DNA of 64,000 nucleotides from Paragordius varius (lineage: Eukaryota; Nematomorpha). Positions within the stretch are counted from its first letter, which is position 1; the number at the start of each line of letters is the position of its first letter. Below the pieces are notes generated by a model. It was not told the DNA's origin. It saw nothing but the letters and a program-made list of their open reading frames with translations, and made no database searches. Where the stretch lies: contig OZ176052.1 of the NCBI GenBank assembly GCA_964247055.1, positions 13,330,001 to 13,394,000 of the forward strand, given 5' to 3'. Positions 14,068 to 28,400 of the stretch are shown here, one piece after another. Made by a program: the position numbers and the translations under genes.

Positions 14068-14800
14068 TACATTCTCTTAGTAAGACTACATCAAAATATA
14101 GAGATAGTTTGACAAACTCTTTCATATCCGATTTTTACAACGATACTTTAAAAATTAATGTATAAAACTAGTCGCATCAATACTCAAGTTAAACTTTATC
14201 CTTAAAAAATGGATATTGGTCACCGGTGAACAAAATTATTTTTTATACATTCTCTTAGTAAGACTACATCAAAATATAGAGATAGTTTGACAAACTCTTT
14301 CATATCCGATTTTTACAAGGATACTTTATAAATTAATGTATAAAACTAGTCGTATCAATAAGTCGCATCAATACTCAAGTTAAACTTTGTCCTTAAAAAT
14401 TGGATATTGGTCACCGGTGAACAAAATAATTTTTTATACATTCTCTTAGCAAGACTACATCAAAATATAGAGATAGTTTGACAAACTCTTTCATATCCGA
14501 TTTTTACAACGATACTTTAAAAATTATGGTATTAAACTAGTCGCATCAATACTCAAATTTTGTCCTTAAAAATCGGATATTGGTCACCGGTGAACAAAAT
14601 TATTTTTTATACATTCTCTTAGTAAGACTACATCAAAATATAGAGATAGTTTGACAAACTCTTTCATATCCGATTTTTACAAGGATACTTTATAAATTAA
14701 TGTATAAAACTAGTCGTATCAATAAGTCGCATCAATACTCAAGTTAAACTTTGTCCTTAAAAATCGGATATTGGTCACCGGTGAACAAAATAATTTTTTA
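14068..14800 (+). repeat. 733-bp tetrameric HOR, second copy
   Basis: Follows the first directly and diverges near 14889, where TTAATGTATAAAAC becomes TTATGGTATTAAACC. The pair was in place before the 3,995-bp duplication, because both copies are present again at 17330-18795. Confidence 0.8.
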
Positions 14801-15908
14801 TACATTCTCTTAGTAAGACTACATCAAAATATAGAGATAGTTTGACAAACTCTTTCATATCCGATTTTTACAACGATACTTTAAAAATTATGGTATTAAA
14901 CCAGTCGCATCAATACTCAAGTTAAACTTTGTCCTTAAAAATCGGATATTGGTCACCGGTGAACAAAATTATTTTTTATACATTCTCTTAGTAAGACTAC
15001 ATCAAAATATAGAGATAGTTTGACAAACTCTTTCATATCCGATTTTTACAACGATACTTTAAAAATTAATGTATTAAACTAGTCGCATCAATACTCAAGT
15101 TAAACTTTGTCCTTAAAAATCGGATATTGGTCACCGGTGAACAAAATAATTTTTTATACATTCTCTTCGCAAGACTACATCAAAATATAGAGATAGTTTG
15201 ACAAACTCTTTCATATCCGATTTTTACAACGATACTTTATAAATTAATGTATAAAACTAGTCGTATCAATAAGTCGCATCAATACTCAAGTTAAACTTTA
15301 TCCTTAAATATTGGATATTGGTCACCGGTGAACAAAATAATTTTTTATACATGATCTTAGTAGGACTACATATAAATATAGAGATAGTTTGACAAACTCT
15401 TTCATATCCGATTTTTACAACGATACTTTAAAAATTAATGTATTAAACTAGTCGCATCAATACTCAAGTTAAACTTTGTCCTTAAAAATCGGATATTGGT
15501 CACCGGTGAACAAAATTATTTTTTATACATCCTCTTAGCAAGACTACATCAAAATATAGAGATAGTTTGACAAACTCTTTCATATCCGATTTTTACAACG
15601 ATACTTTAAAAATTAATGTTATTAAACTAGTCGCATCAATACTCAAGTTAAACTTTGTCCTTAAAAATCGGATATTGGTCACCGGTGAACAAAATTATTT
15701 TTTATACATTCTCTTCGCAAGACTACATCAAAATATAGAGATAGTTTGACAAACTCTTTCATATCCGATTTTTACAACGATACTTTATAAATTAATGTAT
15801 AAAACTAGTCGTATCAATAAGTCGCCTCAATACTCAAGTTAAACTTTGTCCTTAAAAATCGGATATTGGTCACCGGTGAACAAAATAATTTTTTATACAT
15901 TCTCTTAG

Positions 15909-16084
15909 CAAGACTACATCAAAATATAGAGATAGTTTGACAAACTCTTTCATATCCGATTTTTACAACGATACTTTAAAAATTATGGTATTAAACTAGT
16001 CGCATCAATACTCAAATTAAACTTTGTCCTTAAAAATCGGATATTGGTCACCGGTGAACAAAATTATTTTTTATACATTCTCTT
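15909..16084 (+). repeat. About one monomer between the two 3.8-kb copies
   Basis: The 3,995-bp spacing exceeds the 3,819-bp matching tract by ~176 bp. This unit (TAGCAAG, TTATGGTATT, CAAATTAAAC) resembles 12268-12443 rather than the sequence left of 12090, so the exchange point lay within a monomer of another type. Confidence 0.65.
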
Positions 16085-19000
16085 AGTAAGACTACATCAA
16101 AATATAGAGATAGTTTGACAAACTCTTTCATATCCGATTTTTACAACGATACTTTAAAAATTAATGTATTAAACTAGTCGCATCAATACTCAAGTTAAAC
16201 TTTGTCCTTAAAAATCGGATATTGGTCACCGGTGAACAAAATAATTTTTTATACATTCTCTTAGCAAGACTACATCAAAATATAGAGATAGTTTGACAAA
16301 CTCTTTCATATCCGATTTTTACAACGATACTTTAAAAATTATGGTATTAAACTAGTCGCATCAATACTCAAATTAAACTTTGTCCTTAAAAATCGGATAT
16401 TGGTCACCGGTGAACAAAATTATTTTTTATACATTCTCTTAGTAAGACTACATCAAAATATAGAGATAGTTTGAAACTCTTTCATATCCGATTTTTACAA
16501 CGATACTTTAAAAATTAATGTATAAAACTAGTCGCATCAATACTCAAGTTAAACTTTATCCTTAAAAAATGGATATTGGTCACCGGTGAACAAAATTATT
16601 TTTTATACATTCTCTTAGTACGACTACATCAAAATATAGAGATAGTTTGACAAACTCTTTCATATCCGATTTTTACAAGGATACTTTATAAATTAATGTA
16701 TAAAACTAGTCGTATCAATAAGTCGCATCAATACTCAAGTTAAACTTTGTCCTTAAAAATCGGATATTGGTCACCGGTGAACAAAATAATTTTTTATACA
16801 TTCTCTTAGCAAGACTACATCAAAATATAGAGATAGTTTGACAAACTTTTCATATCCGATTTTTACAACGATACTTTAAAAATTATGGTATTAAACTAGT
16901 CGCATCAATACTCAAATTAAACTTTGTCCTTAAAAATCGGATATTGATCACCGGTGAACAAAATTATTTTTTATACATTCTTTTAGTAAGACTACATCAA
17001 AATATAGAGATAGTTTGACAAACTCTTTCATATACGATTTTTACAACGATACTTTAAAAATTAATGTATTAAACTAGTCGCATCAATACTCAAGTTAAAC
17101 TTTGTCCTTAAAAATCGGATATTGGTCACCGGTGAACAAAATAATTTTTTATACATTCTCTTAGCAAGACTACATCAAAATATAGAGATAGTTTGACAAA
17201 CTCTTTCATATCCGATTTTTACAACGATACTTTAAAAATTATGGTATTAAACTAGTCGCATCAATACTCAAATTAAACTTTGTCCTTAAAAATCGGATAT
17301 TGGTCACCGGTGAACAAAATTATTTTTTATACATTCTCTTAGTAAGACTACATCAAAATATAGAGATAGTTTGACAAACTCTTTCATATCCGATTTTTAC
17401 AACGATACTTTAAAAATTAATGTATAAATCTAGTCGCATCAATACTCAAGTTAAACTTTATCCTTAAAAAATGGATATTGGTCACCGGTGAACAAAATTA
17501 TTTTTTATACATTCTCTTAGTAAGACTACATCAAAATATAGAGATAGTTTGACAAACTCTTTCATATCCGATTTTTACAAGGATACTTTATAAATTAATG
17601 TATAAAACTAGTCGTATCAATAAGTCGCATCAATACTCAAGTTAAACTTTGTCCTTAAAAATTGGATATTGGTCACCGGTGAACAAAATAATTTTTTATA
17701 CATTCTCTTAGCAAGACTACATCAAAATATAGAGATAGTTTGACAAACTCTTTCATATCCGATTTTTACAACGATACTTTAAAAATTATGGTATTAAACT
17801 AGTCGCATCAATACTCAAATTTTGTCCTTAAAAATCGGATATTGGTCACCGGTGAACAAAATTATTTTTTATACATTCTCTTAGTAAGACTACATCAAAA
17901 TATAGAGATAGTTTGACAAACTCTTTCATATCCGATTTTTACAAGGATACTTTATAAATTAATGTATAAAACTAGTCGTATCAATAAGTCGCATCAATAC
18001 TCAAGTTAAACTTTGTCCTTAAAAATCGGATATTGGTCACCGGTGAACAAAATAATTTTTTATACATTCTCTTAGTAAGACTACATCAAAATATAGAGAT
18101 AGTTTGACAAACTCTTTCATATCCGATTTTTACAACGATACTTTAAAAATTAATGTATAAAACTAGTCGCATCAATACTCAAGTTAAACTTTATCCTTAA
18201 AAAATGGATATTGGTCACCGGTGAACAAAATTATTTTTTATACATTCTCTTAGTAAGACTACATCAAAATATAGAGATAGTTTGACAAACTCTTTCATAT
18301 CCGATTTTTACAAGGATACTTTATAAATTAATGTATAAAACTAGTCGTATCAATAAGTCGCATCAATACTCAAGTTAAACTTTGTCCTTAAAAATTGGAT
18401 ATTGGTCACCGGTGAACAAAATAATTTTTTATACATTCTCTTAGCAAGACTACATCAAAATATAGAGATAGTTTGACAAACTCTTTCATATCCGATTTTT
18501 ACAACGATACTTTAAAAATTATGGTATTAAACTAGTCGCATCAATACTCAAATTTTGTCCTTAAAAATCGGATATTGGTCACCGGTGAACAAAATTATTT
18601 TTTATACATTCTCTTAGTAAGACTACATCAAAATATAGAGATAGTTTGACAAACTCTTTCATATCCGATTTTTACAAGGATACTTTATAAATTAATGTAT
18701 AAAACTAGTCGTATCAATAAGTCGCATCAATACTCAAGTTAAACTTTGTCCTTAAAAATCGGATATTGGTCACCGGTGAACAAAATAATTTTTTATACAT
18801 TCTCTTAGTAAGACTACATCAAAATATAGAGATAGTTTGACAAACTCTTTCATATCCGATTTTTACAACGATACTTTAAAAATTATGGTATTAAACCAGT
18901 CGCATCAATACTCAAGTTAAACTTTGTCCTTAAAAATCGGATATTGGTCACCGGTGAACAAAATTATTTTTTATACATTCTCTTAGTAAGACTACATCAA

Positions 19001-19903
19001 AATATAGAGATAGTTTGACAAACTCTTTCATATCCGATTTTTACAACGATACTTTAAAAATTAATGTATTAAACTAGTCGCATCAATACTCAAGTTAAAC
19101 TTTGTCCTTAAAAATCGGATATTGGTCACCGGTGAACAAAATAATTTTTTATACATTCTCTTCGCAAGACTACATCAAAATATAGAGATAGTTTGACAAA
19201 CTCTTTCATATCCGATTTTTACAACGATACTTTATAAATTAATGTATAAAACTAGTCGTATCAATAAGTCGCATCAATACTCAAGTTAAACTTTATCCTT
19301 AAATATTGGATATTGGTCACCGGTGAACAAAATAATTTTTTATACATGATCTTAGTAGGACTACATATAAATATAGAGATAGTTTGACAAACTCTTTCAT
19401 ATCCGATTTTTACAACGATACTTTAAAAATTAATGTATTAAACTAGTCGCATCAATACTCAAGTTAAACTTTGTCCTTAAAAATCGGATATTGGTCACCG
19501 GTGAACAAAATTATTTTTTATACATCCTCTTAGCAAGACTACATCAAAATATAGAGATAGTTTGACAAACTCTTTCATATCCGATTTTTACAACGATACT
19601 TTAAAAATTAATGTTATTAAACTAGTCGCATCAATACTCAAGTTAAACTTTGTCCTTAAAAATCGGATATTGGTCACCGGTGAACAAAATTATTTTTTAT
19701 ACATTCTCTTCGCAAGACTACATCAAAATATAGAGATAGTTTGACAAACTCTTTCATATCCGATTTTTACAACGATACTTTATAAATTAATGTATAAAAC
19801 TAGTCGTATCAATAAGTCGCCTCAATACTCAAGTTAAACTTTGTCCTTAAAAATCGGATATTGGTCACCGGTGAACAAAATAATTTTTTATACATTCTCT
19901 TAG
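16085..19903 (+). repeat. Copy 2 of the 3.8-kb duplicated block
   Basis: It repeats 12090-15908 base for base as far as I can read. It includes two internal 733-bp units at 17330-18062 and 18063-18795, and a 179-bp monomer at 19564. Right of 19903 the array switches to TAGTAAG and a unit with AGAGATACTTTG. Confidence 0.88.
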
Positions 19904-21279
19904 TAAGACTACATCAAAATATAGAGATACTTTGACAAACTCTTTCATATCCGCTTTTTACAACGATACTTTAAAAATTATGGTATTAAACCAGTCGCAT
20001 CAATACTCAAGTTAAACTTTGTCCTTAAAAATCGGATATTGGTCACCGGTGAACAAAATTATTTTTTATACATTCTCTTAGTAAGACTACATCAAAATAA
20101 TGAGATAGTTTGACAAACTCTTTCATATCCGATTTTTACAACGATACTTTAAAAATTAATGTATTAAACTAGTCGCATCAATACTCAAGTTAAACTTTGT
20201 CCTTAAAAATCGGATATTGGTCACCGGTGAACAAAATAATTTTTTATACATTCTCTTAGCAAGACTACATCAAAATATAGAGATACTTTGACAAACTCTT
20301 TCATATCCGATTTTTACAACGATACTTTAAAAATTATGGTATTAAACTAGTCGCATCAATACTCAAATTAAACTTTGTCCTTAAAAATCGGATATTGGTC
20401 ACCGGTGAACAAAATTATTTTTTATACATTCTCTTAGTAAGACTACATCAAAATATAGAGATAGTTTGACAAACTCTTTCATATCCGATTTTTACAACGA
20501 TACTTTAAAAATTAATGTATAAAACTAGTCGCATCAATAGTCAAGTTAAACTTTATACTTAAAAAATGGATATTGGTCACCGGTGAACAAAATTATTTTT
20601 TATACATTCTCTTAGTAAGACTACATCAAAATATAGAGATAGTTTGACAAACTCTTTCATATCCGATTTTTACAAGGATACTTTATAAATTAATGTATAA
20701 AACTAGTCGTATCAATAAGTCGCATCAATACTCAAGTTAAACTTTGTCCTTAAAAATTGGATATTGGTCACCGGTGAACAAAATAATTTTTTATACATTC
20801 TCTTAGCAAGACTACATCAAAATATAGAGATAGTTTGACAAACTCTTTCATATCCGATTTTTACAAGGATACTTTATAAATTAATGTATAAAACTTGTCG
20901 TATCAATAAGTCGCATCAATACTCAAGTTAAACTTTGTCCTTAAAAATCGGATATTGGTCACCGGTGAACAAAATAATTTTTTATACATTCTCTTAGTAA
21001 GACTACATCAAAATATAGAGATAGTTTGACAAACTCTTTCATATCCGATTTTTACAACGATACTTTAAAAATTATGGTATTAAACCAGTCGCATCAATAC
21101 TCAAGTTAAACTTTGTCCTTAAAAATCGGATATTGGTCACCGGTGAACAAAATAATTTTTTATACATTCTCTTAGCAAGACTACATCAAAATATAGAGAT
21201 AGTTTGACAAACTCTTTCATATCCGATTTTTACAACGATACTTTAAAAATTATGGTATTAAACTAGTCGCATCAATACT
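19904..21279 (+). repeat. Mixed satellite stretch leading into the 1,089-bp HOR
   Basis: Only satellite is present. It has units with AGAGATACTTTG (19926, 20281), AAAATAATGAG (20095), a private CCGCTTTTTAC (19954) and TTATACTTAAAAAATGG (near 20562). From about 20700 it takes on the ACAAGG/191-bp and CCAGTCGC types that make up the next HOR. Confidence 0.7.
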
Positions 21280-21844
21280 CAAATTTTGTCCTTAAAAATC
21301 GGATATTGGTCACCGGTGAACAAAATTATTTTTTATACATTCTCTTAGTAAGACTACATCAAAATATAGAGATAGTTTGACAAACTCTTTCATATCCGAT
21401 TTTTACAAGGATACTTTATAAATTAATGTATAAAACTAGTCGTATCAATAAGTCGCATCAATACTCAAGTTAAACTTTGTCCTTAAAAATCGGATATTGG
21501 TCACCGGTGAACAAAATAATTTTTTATACATTCTCTTAGTAAGACTACATCAAAATATAGAGATAGTTTGACAAACTCTTTCATATCCGATTTTTACAAC
21601 GATACTTTAAAAATTATGGTATTAAACCAGTCGCATCAATACTCAAGTTAAACTTTGTCCTTAAAAATCGGATATTGGTCACCGGTGAACAAAATTATTT
21701 TTTATACATTCTCTTAGTAAGACTACATCAAAATATAGAGATAGTTTGACAAACTATATAGAGATAGTTTGACAAACTCTTTCATATCCGATTTTTACAA
21801 CGATACTTTAAAAATTATGGTATTAAACTAGTCGCATCAATACT
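21280..21844 (+). repeat. HOR trimer (542 bp) enlarged by 23 bp
   Basis: The spacing between CAAATTTTG markers is 565, against 542 for the next trimer. The extra 23 bases are the perfect local duplication at 21733-21778. The trimer consists of 191-, 178- and 173-bp units. Confidence 0.82.
21733..21778 (+). repeat. 23-bp perfect tandem duplication inside a monomer
   Basis: Positions 21733-21755 (starting ATATAGAGATAG and ending GACAAACT) are repeated exactly at 21756-21778. It is the only duplication of this type I found in the window, so it is probably a recent replication-slippage event, later than the amplification of its HOR. Confidence 0.92.
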
Positions 21845-22386
21845 CAAATTTTGTCCTTAAAAATCGGATATTGGTCACCGGTGAACAAAATTATTTTTTA
21901 TACATTCTCTTAGTAAGACTACATCAAAATATAGAGATAGTTTGACAAACTCTTTCATATCCGATTTTTACAAGGATACTTTATAAATTAATGTATAAAA
22001 CTTGTCGTATCAATAAGTCGCATCAATACTCAAGTTAAACTTTGTCCTTAAAAATCGGATATTGGTCACCGGTGAACAAAATAATTTTTTATACATTCTC
22101 TTAGTAAGACTACATCAAAATATAGAGATAGTTTGACAAACTCTTTCATATCCGATTTTTACAACGATACTTTAAAAATTATGGTATTAAACCAGTCGCA
22201 TCAATACTCAAGTTAAACTTTGTCCTTAAAAATCGGATATTGGTCACCGGTGAACAAAATAATTTTTTATACATTCTCTTAGCAAGACTACATCAAAATA
22301 TAGAGATAGTTTGACAAACTCTTTCATATCCGATTTTTACAACGATACTTTAAAAATTATGGTATTAAACTAGTCGCATCAATACT
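21845..22386 (+). repeat. HOR trimer, 542 bp
   Basis: Three units (191, 178 and 173 bp) lie between CAAATTTTG markers at 21845 and 22387. It corresponds to half of the 1,089-bp hexamer that follows, with the other three units absent. The 191-bp unit here has AAACTTGTCG in place of AAACTAGTCG. Confidence 0.8.
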
Positions 22387-23475
22387 CAAATTTTGTCCTT
22401 AAAAATCGGATATTGGTCACCGGTGAACAAAATTATTTTTTATACATTCTCTTAGTAAGACTACATCAAAATATAGAGATAGTTTGACAAACTCTTTCAT
22501 ATCCGATTTTTACAAGGATACTTTATAAATTAATGTATAAAACTAGTCGTATCAATAAGTCGCATCAATACTCAAGTTAAACTTTGTCCTTAAAAATCGG
22601 ATATTGGTCACCGGTGAACAAAATAATTTTTTATACATTCTCTTAGTAAGACTACATCAAAATATAGAGATAGTTTGACAAACTCTTTCATATCCGATTT
22701 TTACAACGATACTTTAAAAATTATGGTATTAAACCAGTCGCATCAATACTCAAGTTAAACTTTGTCCTTAAAAATCGGATATTGGTCACCGGTGAACAAA
22801 ATTATTTTTTATACATTCTCTTAGTAAGACTACATCAAAATATAGAGATAGTTTGACAAACTCTTTCATATCCGATTTTTACAACGATACTTTAAAAATT
22901 AATGTATTAAACTAGTCGCATCAATACTCAAGTTAAACTTTGTCCTTAAAAATCGGATATTGGTCACCGGTGAACAAAATAATTTTTTATACATTCTCTT
23001 CGCAAGACTACATCAAAATATAGAGATAGTTTGACAAACTCTTTCATATCCGATTTTTACAACGATACTTTATAAATTAATGTATAAAACTTGTCGTATC
23101 AATAAGTCGCATCAATACTCAAGTTAAACTTTGTCCTTAAAAATCGGATATTGGTCACCGGTGAACAAAATAATTTTTTATACATTCTCTTAGTAAGACT
23201 ACATCAAAATATAGAGATAGTTTGACAAACTCTTTCATATCCGATTTTTACAACGATACTTTAAAAATTATGGTATTAAACCAGTCGCATCAATACTCAA
23301 GTTAAACTTTGTCCTTAAAAATCGGATATTGGTCACCGGTGAACAAAATAATTTTTTATACATTCTCTTAGCAAGACTACATCAAAATATAGAGATAGTT
23401 TGACAAACTCTTTCATATCCGATTTTTACAACGATACTTTAAAAATTATGGTATTAAACTAGTCGCATCAATACT
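22387..23475 (+). repeat. 1,089-bp hexameric HOR, copy 1
   Basis: Between 5-bp-deletion markers at 22387 and 23476 lie six units of 191, 178, 178, 191, 178 and 173 bp, summing to 1,089. Diagnostic order: ACAAGG/191, TTATGGTATTAAACCAG, TTAATGTATT, TCGCAAG/191, CCAG, then CAAATTTT. The second 191-bp unit carries AAACTTGTCG. Confidence 0.85.
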
Positions 23476-24564
23476 CAAATTTTGTCCTTAAAAATCGGAT
23501 ATTGGTCACCGGTGAACAAAATTATTTTTTATACATTCTCTTAGTAAGACTACATCAAAATATAGAGATAGTTTGACAAACTCTTTCATATCCGATTTTT
23601 ACAAGGATACTTTATAAATTAATGTATAAAACTAGTCGTATCAATCAGTCGCATCAATACTCAAGTTAAACTTTGTCCTTAAAAATCGGATATTGGTCAC
23701 CGGTGAACAAAATAATTTTTTATACATTCTCTTAGTAAGACTACATCAAAATATAGAGATAGTTTGACAAACTCTTTCATATCCGATTTTTACAACGATA
23801 CTTTAAAAATTATGGTATTAAACCAGTCGCATCAATACTCAAGTTAAACTTTGTCCTTAAAAATCGGATATTGGTCACCGGTGAACAAAATTATTTTTTA
23901 TACATTCTCTTAGTAAGACTACATCAAAATATAGAGATAGTTTGACAAACTCTTTCATATCCGATTTTTACAACGATACTTTAAAAATTAATATATTAAA
24001 CTAGTCGCATCAATACTCAAGTTAAACTTTGTCCTTAAAAATCGGATATTGGTCACCGGTGAACAAAATAATTTTTTATACATTCTCTTCGCAAGACTAC
24101 ATCAAAATATAGAGATAGTTTGACAAACTCTTTCATATCCGATTTTTACAACGATACTTTATAAATTAATGTATAAAACTAGTCGTATCAATAAGTCGCA
24201 TCAATACTCAAGTTAAACTTTGTCCTTAAAAATCGGATATTGGTCACCGGTGAACAAAATAATTTTTTATACATTCTCTTAGCAAGACTACATCAAAATA
24301 TAGAGATAGTTTGACAAACTCTTTCATATCCGATTTTTACAACGATACTTTAAAAATTATGGTATTAAACCAGTCGCATCAATACTCAAGTTAAACTTTG
24401 TCCTTAAAAATCGGATATTGGTCACCGGTGAACAAAATAATTTTTTATACATTCTCTTAGCAAGACTACATCAAAATATAGAGATAGTTTGACAAACTCT
24501 TTCATATCCGATTTTTACAACGATACTTTAAAAATTATGGTATTAAACTAGTCGCATCAATACT
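23476..24564 (+). repeat. 1,089-bp hexameric HOR, copy 2
   Basis: Has the same six-unit order and length as copy 1. Small differences include TATCAATCAGTCGC near 23645 and TTAATATATT near 23990. The next marker is at 24565. Confidence 0.85.
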
Positions 24565-25470
24565 CAAATTTTGTCCTTAAAAATCGGATATTGGTCACCG
24601 GTGAACAAAATTATTTTTTATACATTCTCTTAGTAAGACTACATCAAAATATAGAGATAGTTTGACAAACTCTTTCATATCCGATTTTTACAAGGATACT
24701 TTATAAATTAATGTATAAAACTAGTCGTATCAATAAGTCGCATCAATACTCAAGTTAAACTTTGTCCTTAAAAATCGGATATTGGTCACCGGTGAACAAA
24801 ATAATTTTTTATACATTCTCTTAGTAAGACTACATCAAAATATAGAGATAGTTTGACAAACTCTTTCATATCCGATTTTTACAACGATACTTTAAAAATT
24901 ATGGTATTAAACCAGTCGCATCAATACTCAAGTTAAACTTTGTCCTTAAAAATCGGATATTGGTCACCGGTGAACAAAATTATTTTTTATACATTCTCTT
25001 AGTAAGACTACATCAAAATATAGAGATAGTTTGACAAACTCTTTCATATCCGATTTTTACAACGATACTTTAAAAATGAATGTATTAAACTAGTCGCATC
25101 AATACTCAAGTTAAACTTTGTCCTTAAAAATCGGATATTGGTCACCGGTGAACAAAATAATTTTTATACATTCTCTTCGCAAGACTACATCAAAATATAG
25201 AGATAGTTTGACAAACTCTTTCATATCCGATTTTTACAACGATACTTTATAAATTAATGTATAAAACTAGTCGTATCAATAAGTCGCATCAATACTCAAG
25301 TTAAACTTTGTCCTTAAAAATCGGATATTGGTCACCGGTGAACAAAATAATTTTTTATACATTCTCTTAGCAAGACTACATCAAAATATAGAGATAGTTT
25401 GACAAACTCTTTCATATCCGATTTTTACAACGATACTTTAAAAATTATGGTATTAAACTAGTCGCATCAA
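24565..25470 (+). repeat. 1,089-bp HOR, incomplete third copy
   Basis: Five units follow the hexamer order, with a private TGAATGTATT near 25078 and one T fewer near 25161. The expected 173-bp unit is replaced near 25474 by a CAAATTAAACTTTG unit, which ends the HOR. Confidence 0.78.
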
Positions 25471-28400
25471 TACTCAAATTAAACTTTGTCCTTAAAAATC
25501 GGATATTGGTCACCGGTGAACAAAATTATTTTTTATACATTCTCTTAGTAAGACTACATCAAAATATAGAGATAGTTTGACAAACTCTTTCATATCCGAT
25601 TTTTACAACGATACTTTAAAAATTAATGTATAAAACTAGTCGCATCAATACTCAAGTTAAACTTTATCCTTAAAAAATGGATATTGGTCACCGGTGAACA
25701 AAATTATTTTTTATACATTCTCTTAGTAAGACTACATCAAAATATAGAGATAGTTTGACAAACTCTTTCATATCCGATTTTTACAACGATACTTTAAAAA
25801 TTATGGTATTAAACCAGTCGCATCAATACTCAAGTTAAACTTTGTCCTTAAAAATCGGATATTGGTCACCGGTGAACAAAATAATTTTTTATAAATTCTC
25901 TTAGCAAGACTACATCAAAATATAGAGATAGTTTGACAAACTTTTCATATCCGATTTTTACAACGATACTTTAAAAATTATGGTATTAAACTAGTCGCAT
26001 CAATACTCAAATTAAACTTTGTCCTTAAAAATCGGATATTAATCACCGGTGAACAAAATTATTTTTTATACATTCTTTTAGTAAGACTACATCAAAATAT
26101 AGAGATAGTTTGACAAACTCTTTCATATCCGATTTTTACAACGATACTTTAAAAATTAATGTATTAAACTAGTCGCATCAATACTCAAGTTAAACTTTGT
26201 CCTTAAAAATCGGATATTGGTCACCGGTGAACAAAATAATTTTTTATACATTCTCTTAGCAAGACTACATCAAAATATAGAGATAGTTTGACAAACTCTT
26301 TCATATCCGATTTTTACAACGATACTTTAAAAATTATGGTATTAAACTAGTCGCATCAATACTCAAATTAAACTTTGTCCTTAAAAATCGGATATTGGTC
26401 ACCGGTGAACAAAATTATTTTTTATACATTCTCTTAGTAAGACTACATCAAAATATAGAGATAGTTTGACAAACTCTTTCATATCCGATTTTTACAACGA
26501 TACTTTAAAAATTAATGTATAAAACTAGTCGCATCAATACTCAAGTTAAACTTTATCCTTAAAAAATGGATATTGGTCACCGGTGAACAAAATTATTTTT
26601 TATACATTCTCTTAGTAAGACTACATCAAAATATAGAGATAGTTTGACAAACTCTTTCATATCCGATTTTTACAAGGATACTTTATAAATTAATGTATAA
26701 AACTAGTCGTATTAATAAGTCGCATCAATACTCAAGTTAAACTTTGTCCTTAAAAATCGGATATTGGTCACCGGTGAACAAAATAATTTTTTATACATTC
26801 TCTTAGTAAGACTACATCAAAATATAGAGATAGTTTGACAAACTATTTCATATCCGATTTTTACAACGATACTTTAAAAATTATGGTATTAAACCAGTCG
26901 CATCAATACTCAAGTTAAACTTTGTCCTTAAAAATCGGATATTGGTCACCGGTGAACAAAATAATTTTTTATACATTCTCTTCGCAAGACTACATCAAAA
27001 TATAGAGATAGTTTGACAAACTCTTTCATATCCGATTTTTACAACGATACTTTATAAATTAATGTATAAAACTAGTCGTATCAATAAGTCGCATCAATAC
27101 TCAAGTTAAACTTTATCCTTAAATATTGGATATTGGTCACCGGTGAACAAAATAATTTTTTATACATGATCTTAGTAGGACTACATATAAATATAGAGAT
27201 AGTTTGACAAACTCTTTCATATCCGATTTTTACAACGATACTTTAAAAATTAATGTATTAAACTAGTCGCATCAATACTCAAGTTAAACTTTGTCCTTAA
27301 AAATCGGATATTGGTCACCGGTGAACAAAATTATTTTTTATACATCCTCTTAGCAAGACTACATCAAAATATAGAGATAGTTTGACAAACTCTTTCATAT
27401 CCGATTTTTACAACGATACTTTAAAAATTAATGTTATTAAACTAGTCGCATCAATACTCAAGTTAAACTTTGTCCTTAAAAATCGGATATTGGTCACCGG
27501 TGAACAAAATTATTTTTTATACATTCTCTTCGCAAGACTACATCAAAATATAGAGATAGTTTGACAAACTCTTTCATATCCGATTTTTACAACGATACTT
27601 TATAAATTAATGTATTAAACTAGTCGCATCAATACTCAAGTTAAACTTTGTCCTTAAAAATCGGATATTGGTCACCGGTGAACAAAATAATTTTTTATAC
27701 ATTCTCTTAGCAAGACTACATCAAAATATAGAGATAGTTTGACAAACTCTTTCATATCCGATTTTTACAACGATACTTTAAAAATTATGGTATTAAACTA
27801 GTCGCATCAATACTCAAATTAAACTTTGTCCTTAAAAATCGGATATTGGTCACCGGTGAACAAAATTATTTTTTATACATTCTCTTAGTAAGACTACATC
27901 AAAATATAGAGATAGTTTGACAAACTCTTTCATATCCGATTTTTACAACGATACTTTAAAAATTAATGTATAAAACTAGTCGCATCAATAGTCAAGTTAA
28001 ACTTTATCCTTAAAAAATGGATATTGGTCACCGGTGAACAAAATTATTTTTAATACATTCTCTTAGTAAGACTACATCAAAATATAGAGATAGTTTGACA
28101 ACCTCTTTCATATCCGATTTTTACAAGGATACTTTATAAATTAATGTATAAAACTAGTCGTATCAATAAGTCGCATCAATACTCAAGTTAAACTTTGTCC
28201 TTAAAAATTGGATATTGGTCACCGGTGAACAAAATAATTTTTTATACCTTCTCTTAGCAAGACTACATCAAAATATAGAGATAGTTTGACAAACTCTTTC
28301 ATATCCGATTTTTACAACGATACTTTAAAAATTAATGTATTAAACTAGTCGCATCAATACTCAAGTTAAACTTTGTCCTTAAAAATCGGATATTGGTCAC

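Larger units (their letters stand above)
12090..15908 (+). repeat. Copy 1 of a 3.8-kb duplicated block (offset 3,995)
   Basis: The block from ~12090 recurs exactly 3,995 bases later. Shared private markers include TTTGAAACTC (12476/16471), AGTACGACTAC, AAACTTTTCATATCC, CATATACGATTT, AAATCTAGTC, CAAATTTTG (13821/17816) and GCCTCAATAC (15824/19819). I found no difference between the copies by eye. It ends at 15908, where TAGCAAG stands opposite TAGTAAG in the other copy. Confidence 0.88.

Noticed and set aside
21733-21778. The 23-bp duplication as a target-site duplication
   Set aside because: The two copies are directly adjacent with nothing inserted between them, so slippage explains it better.
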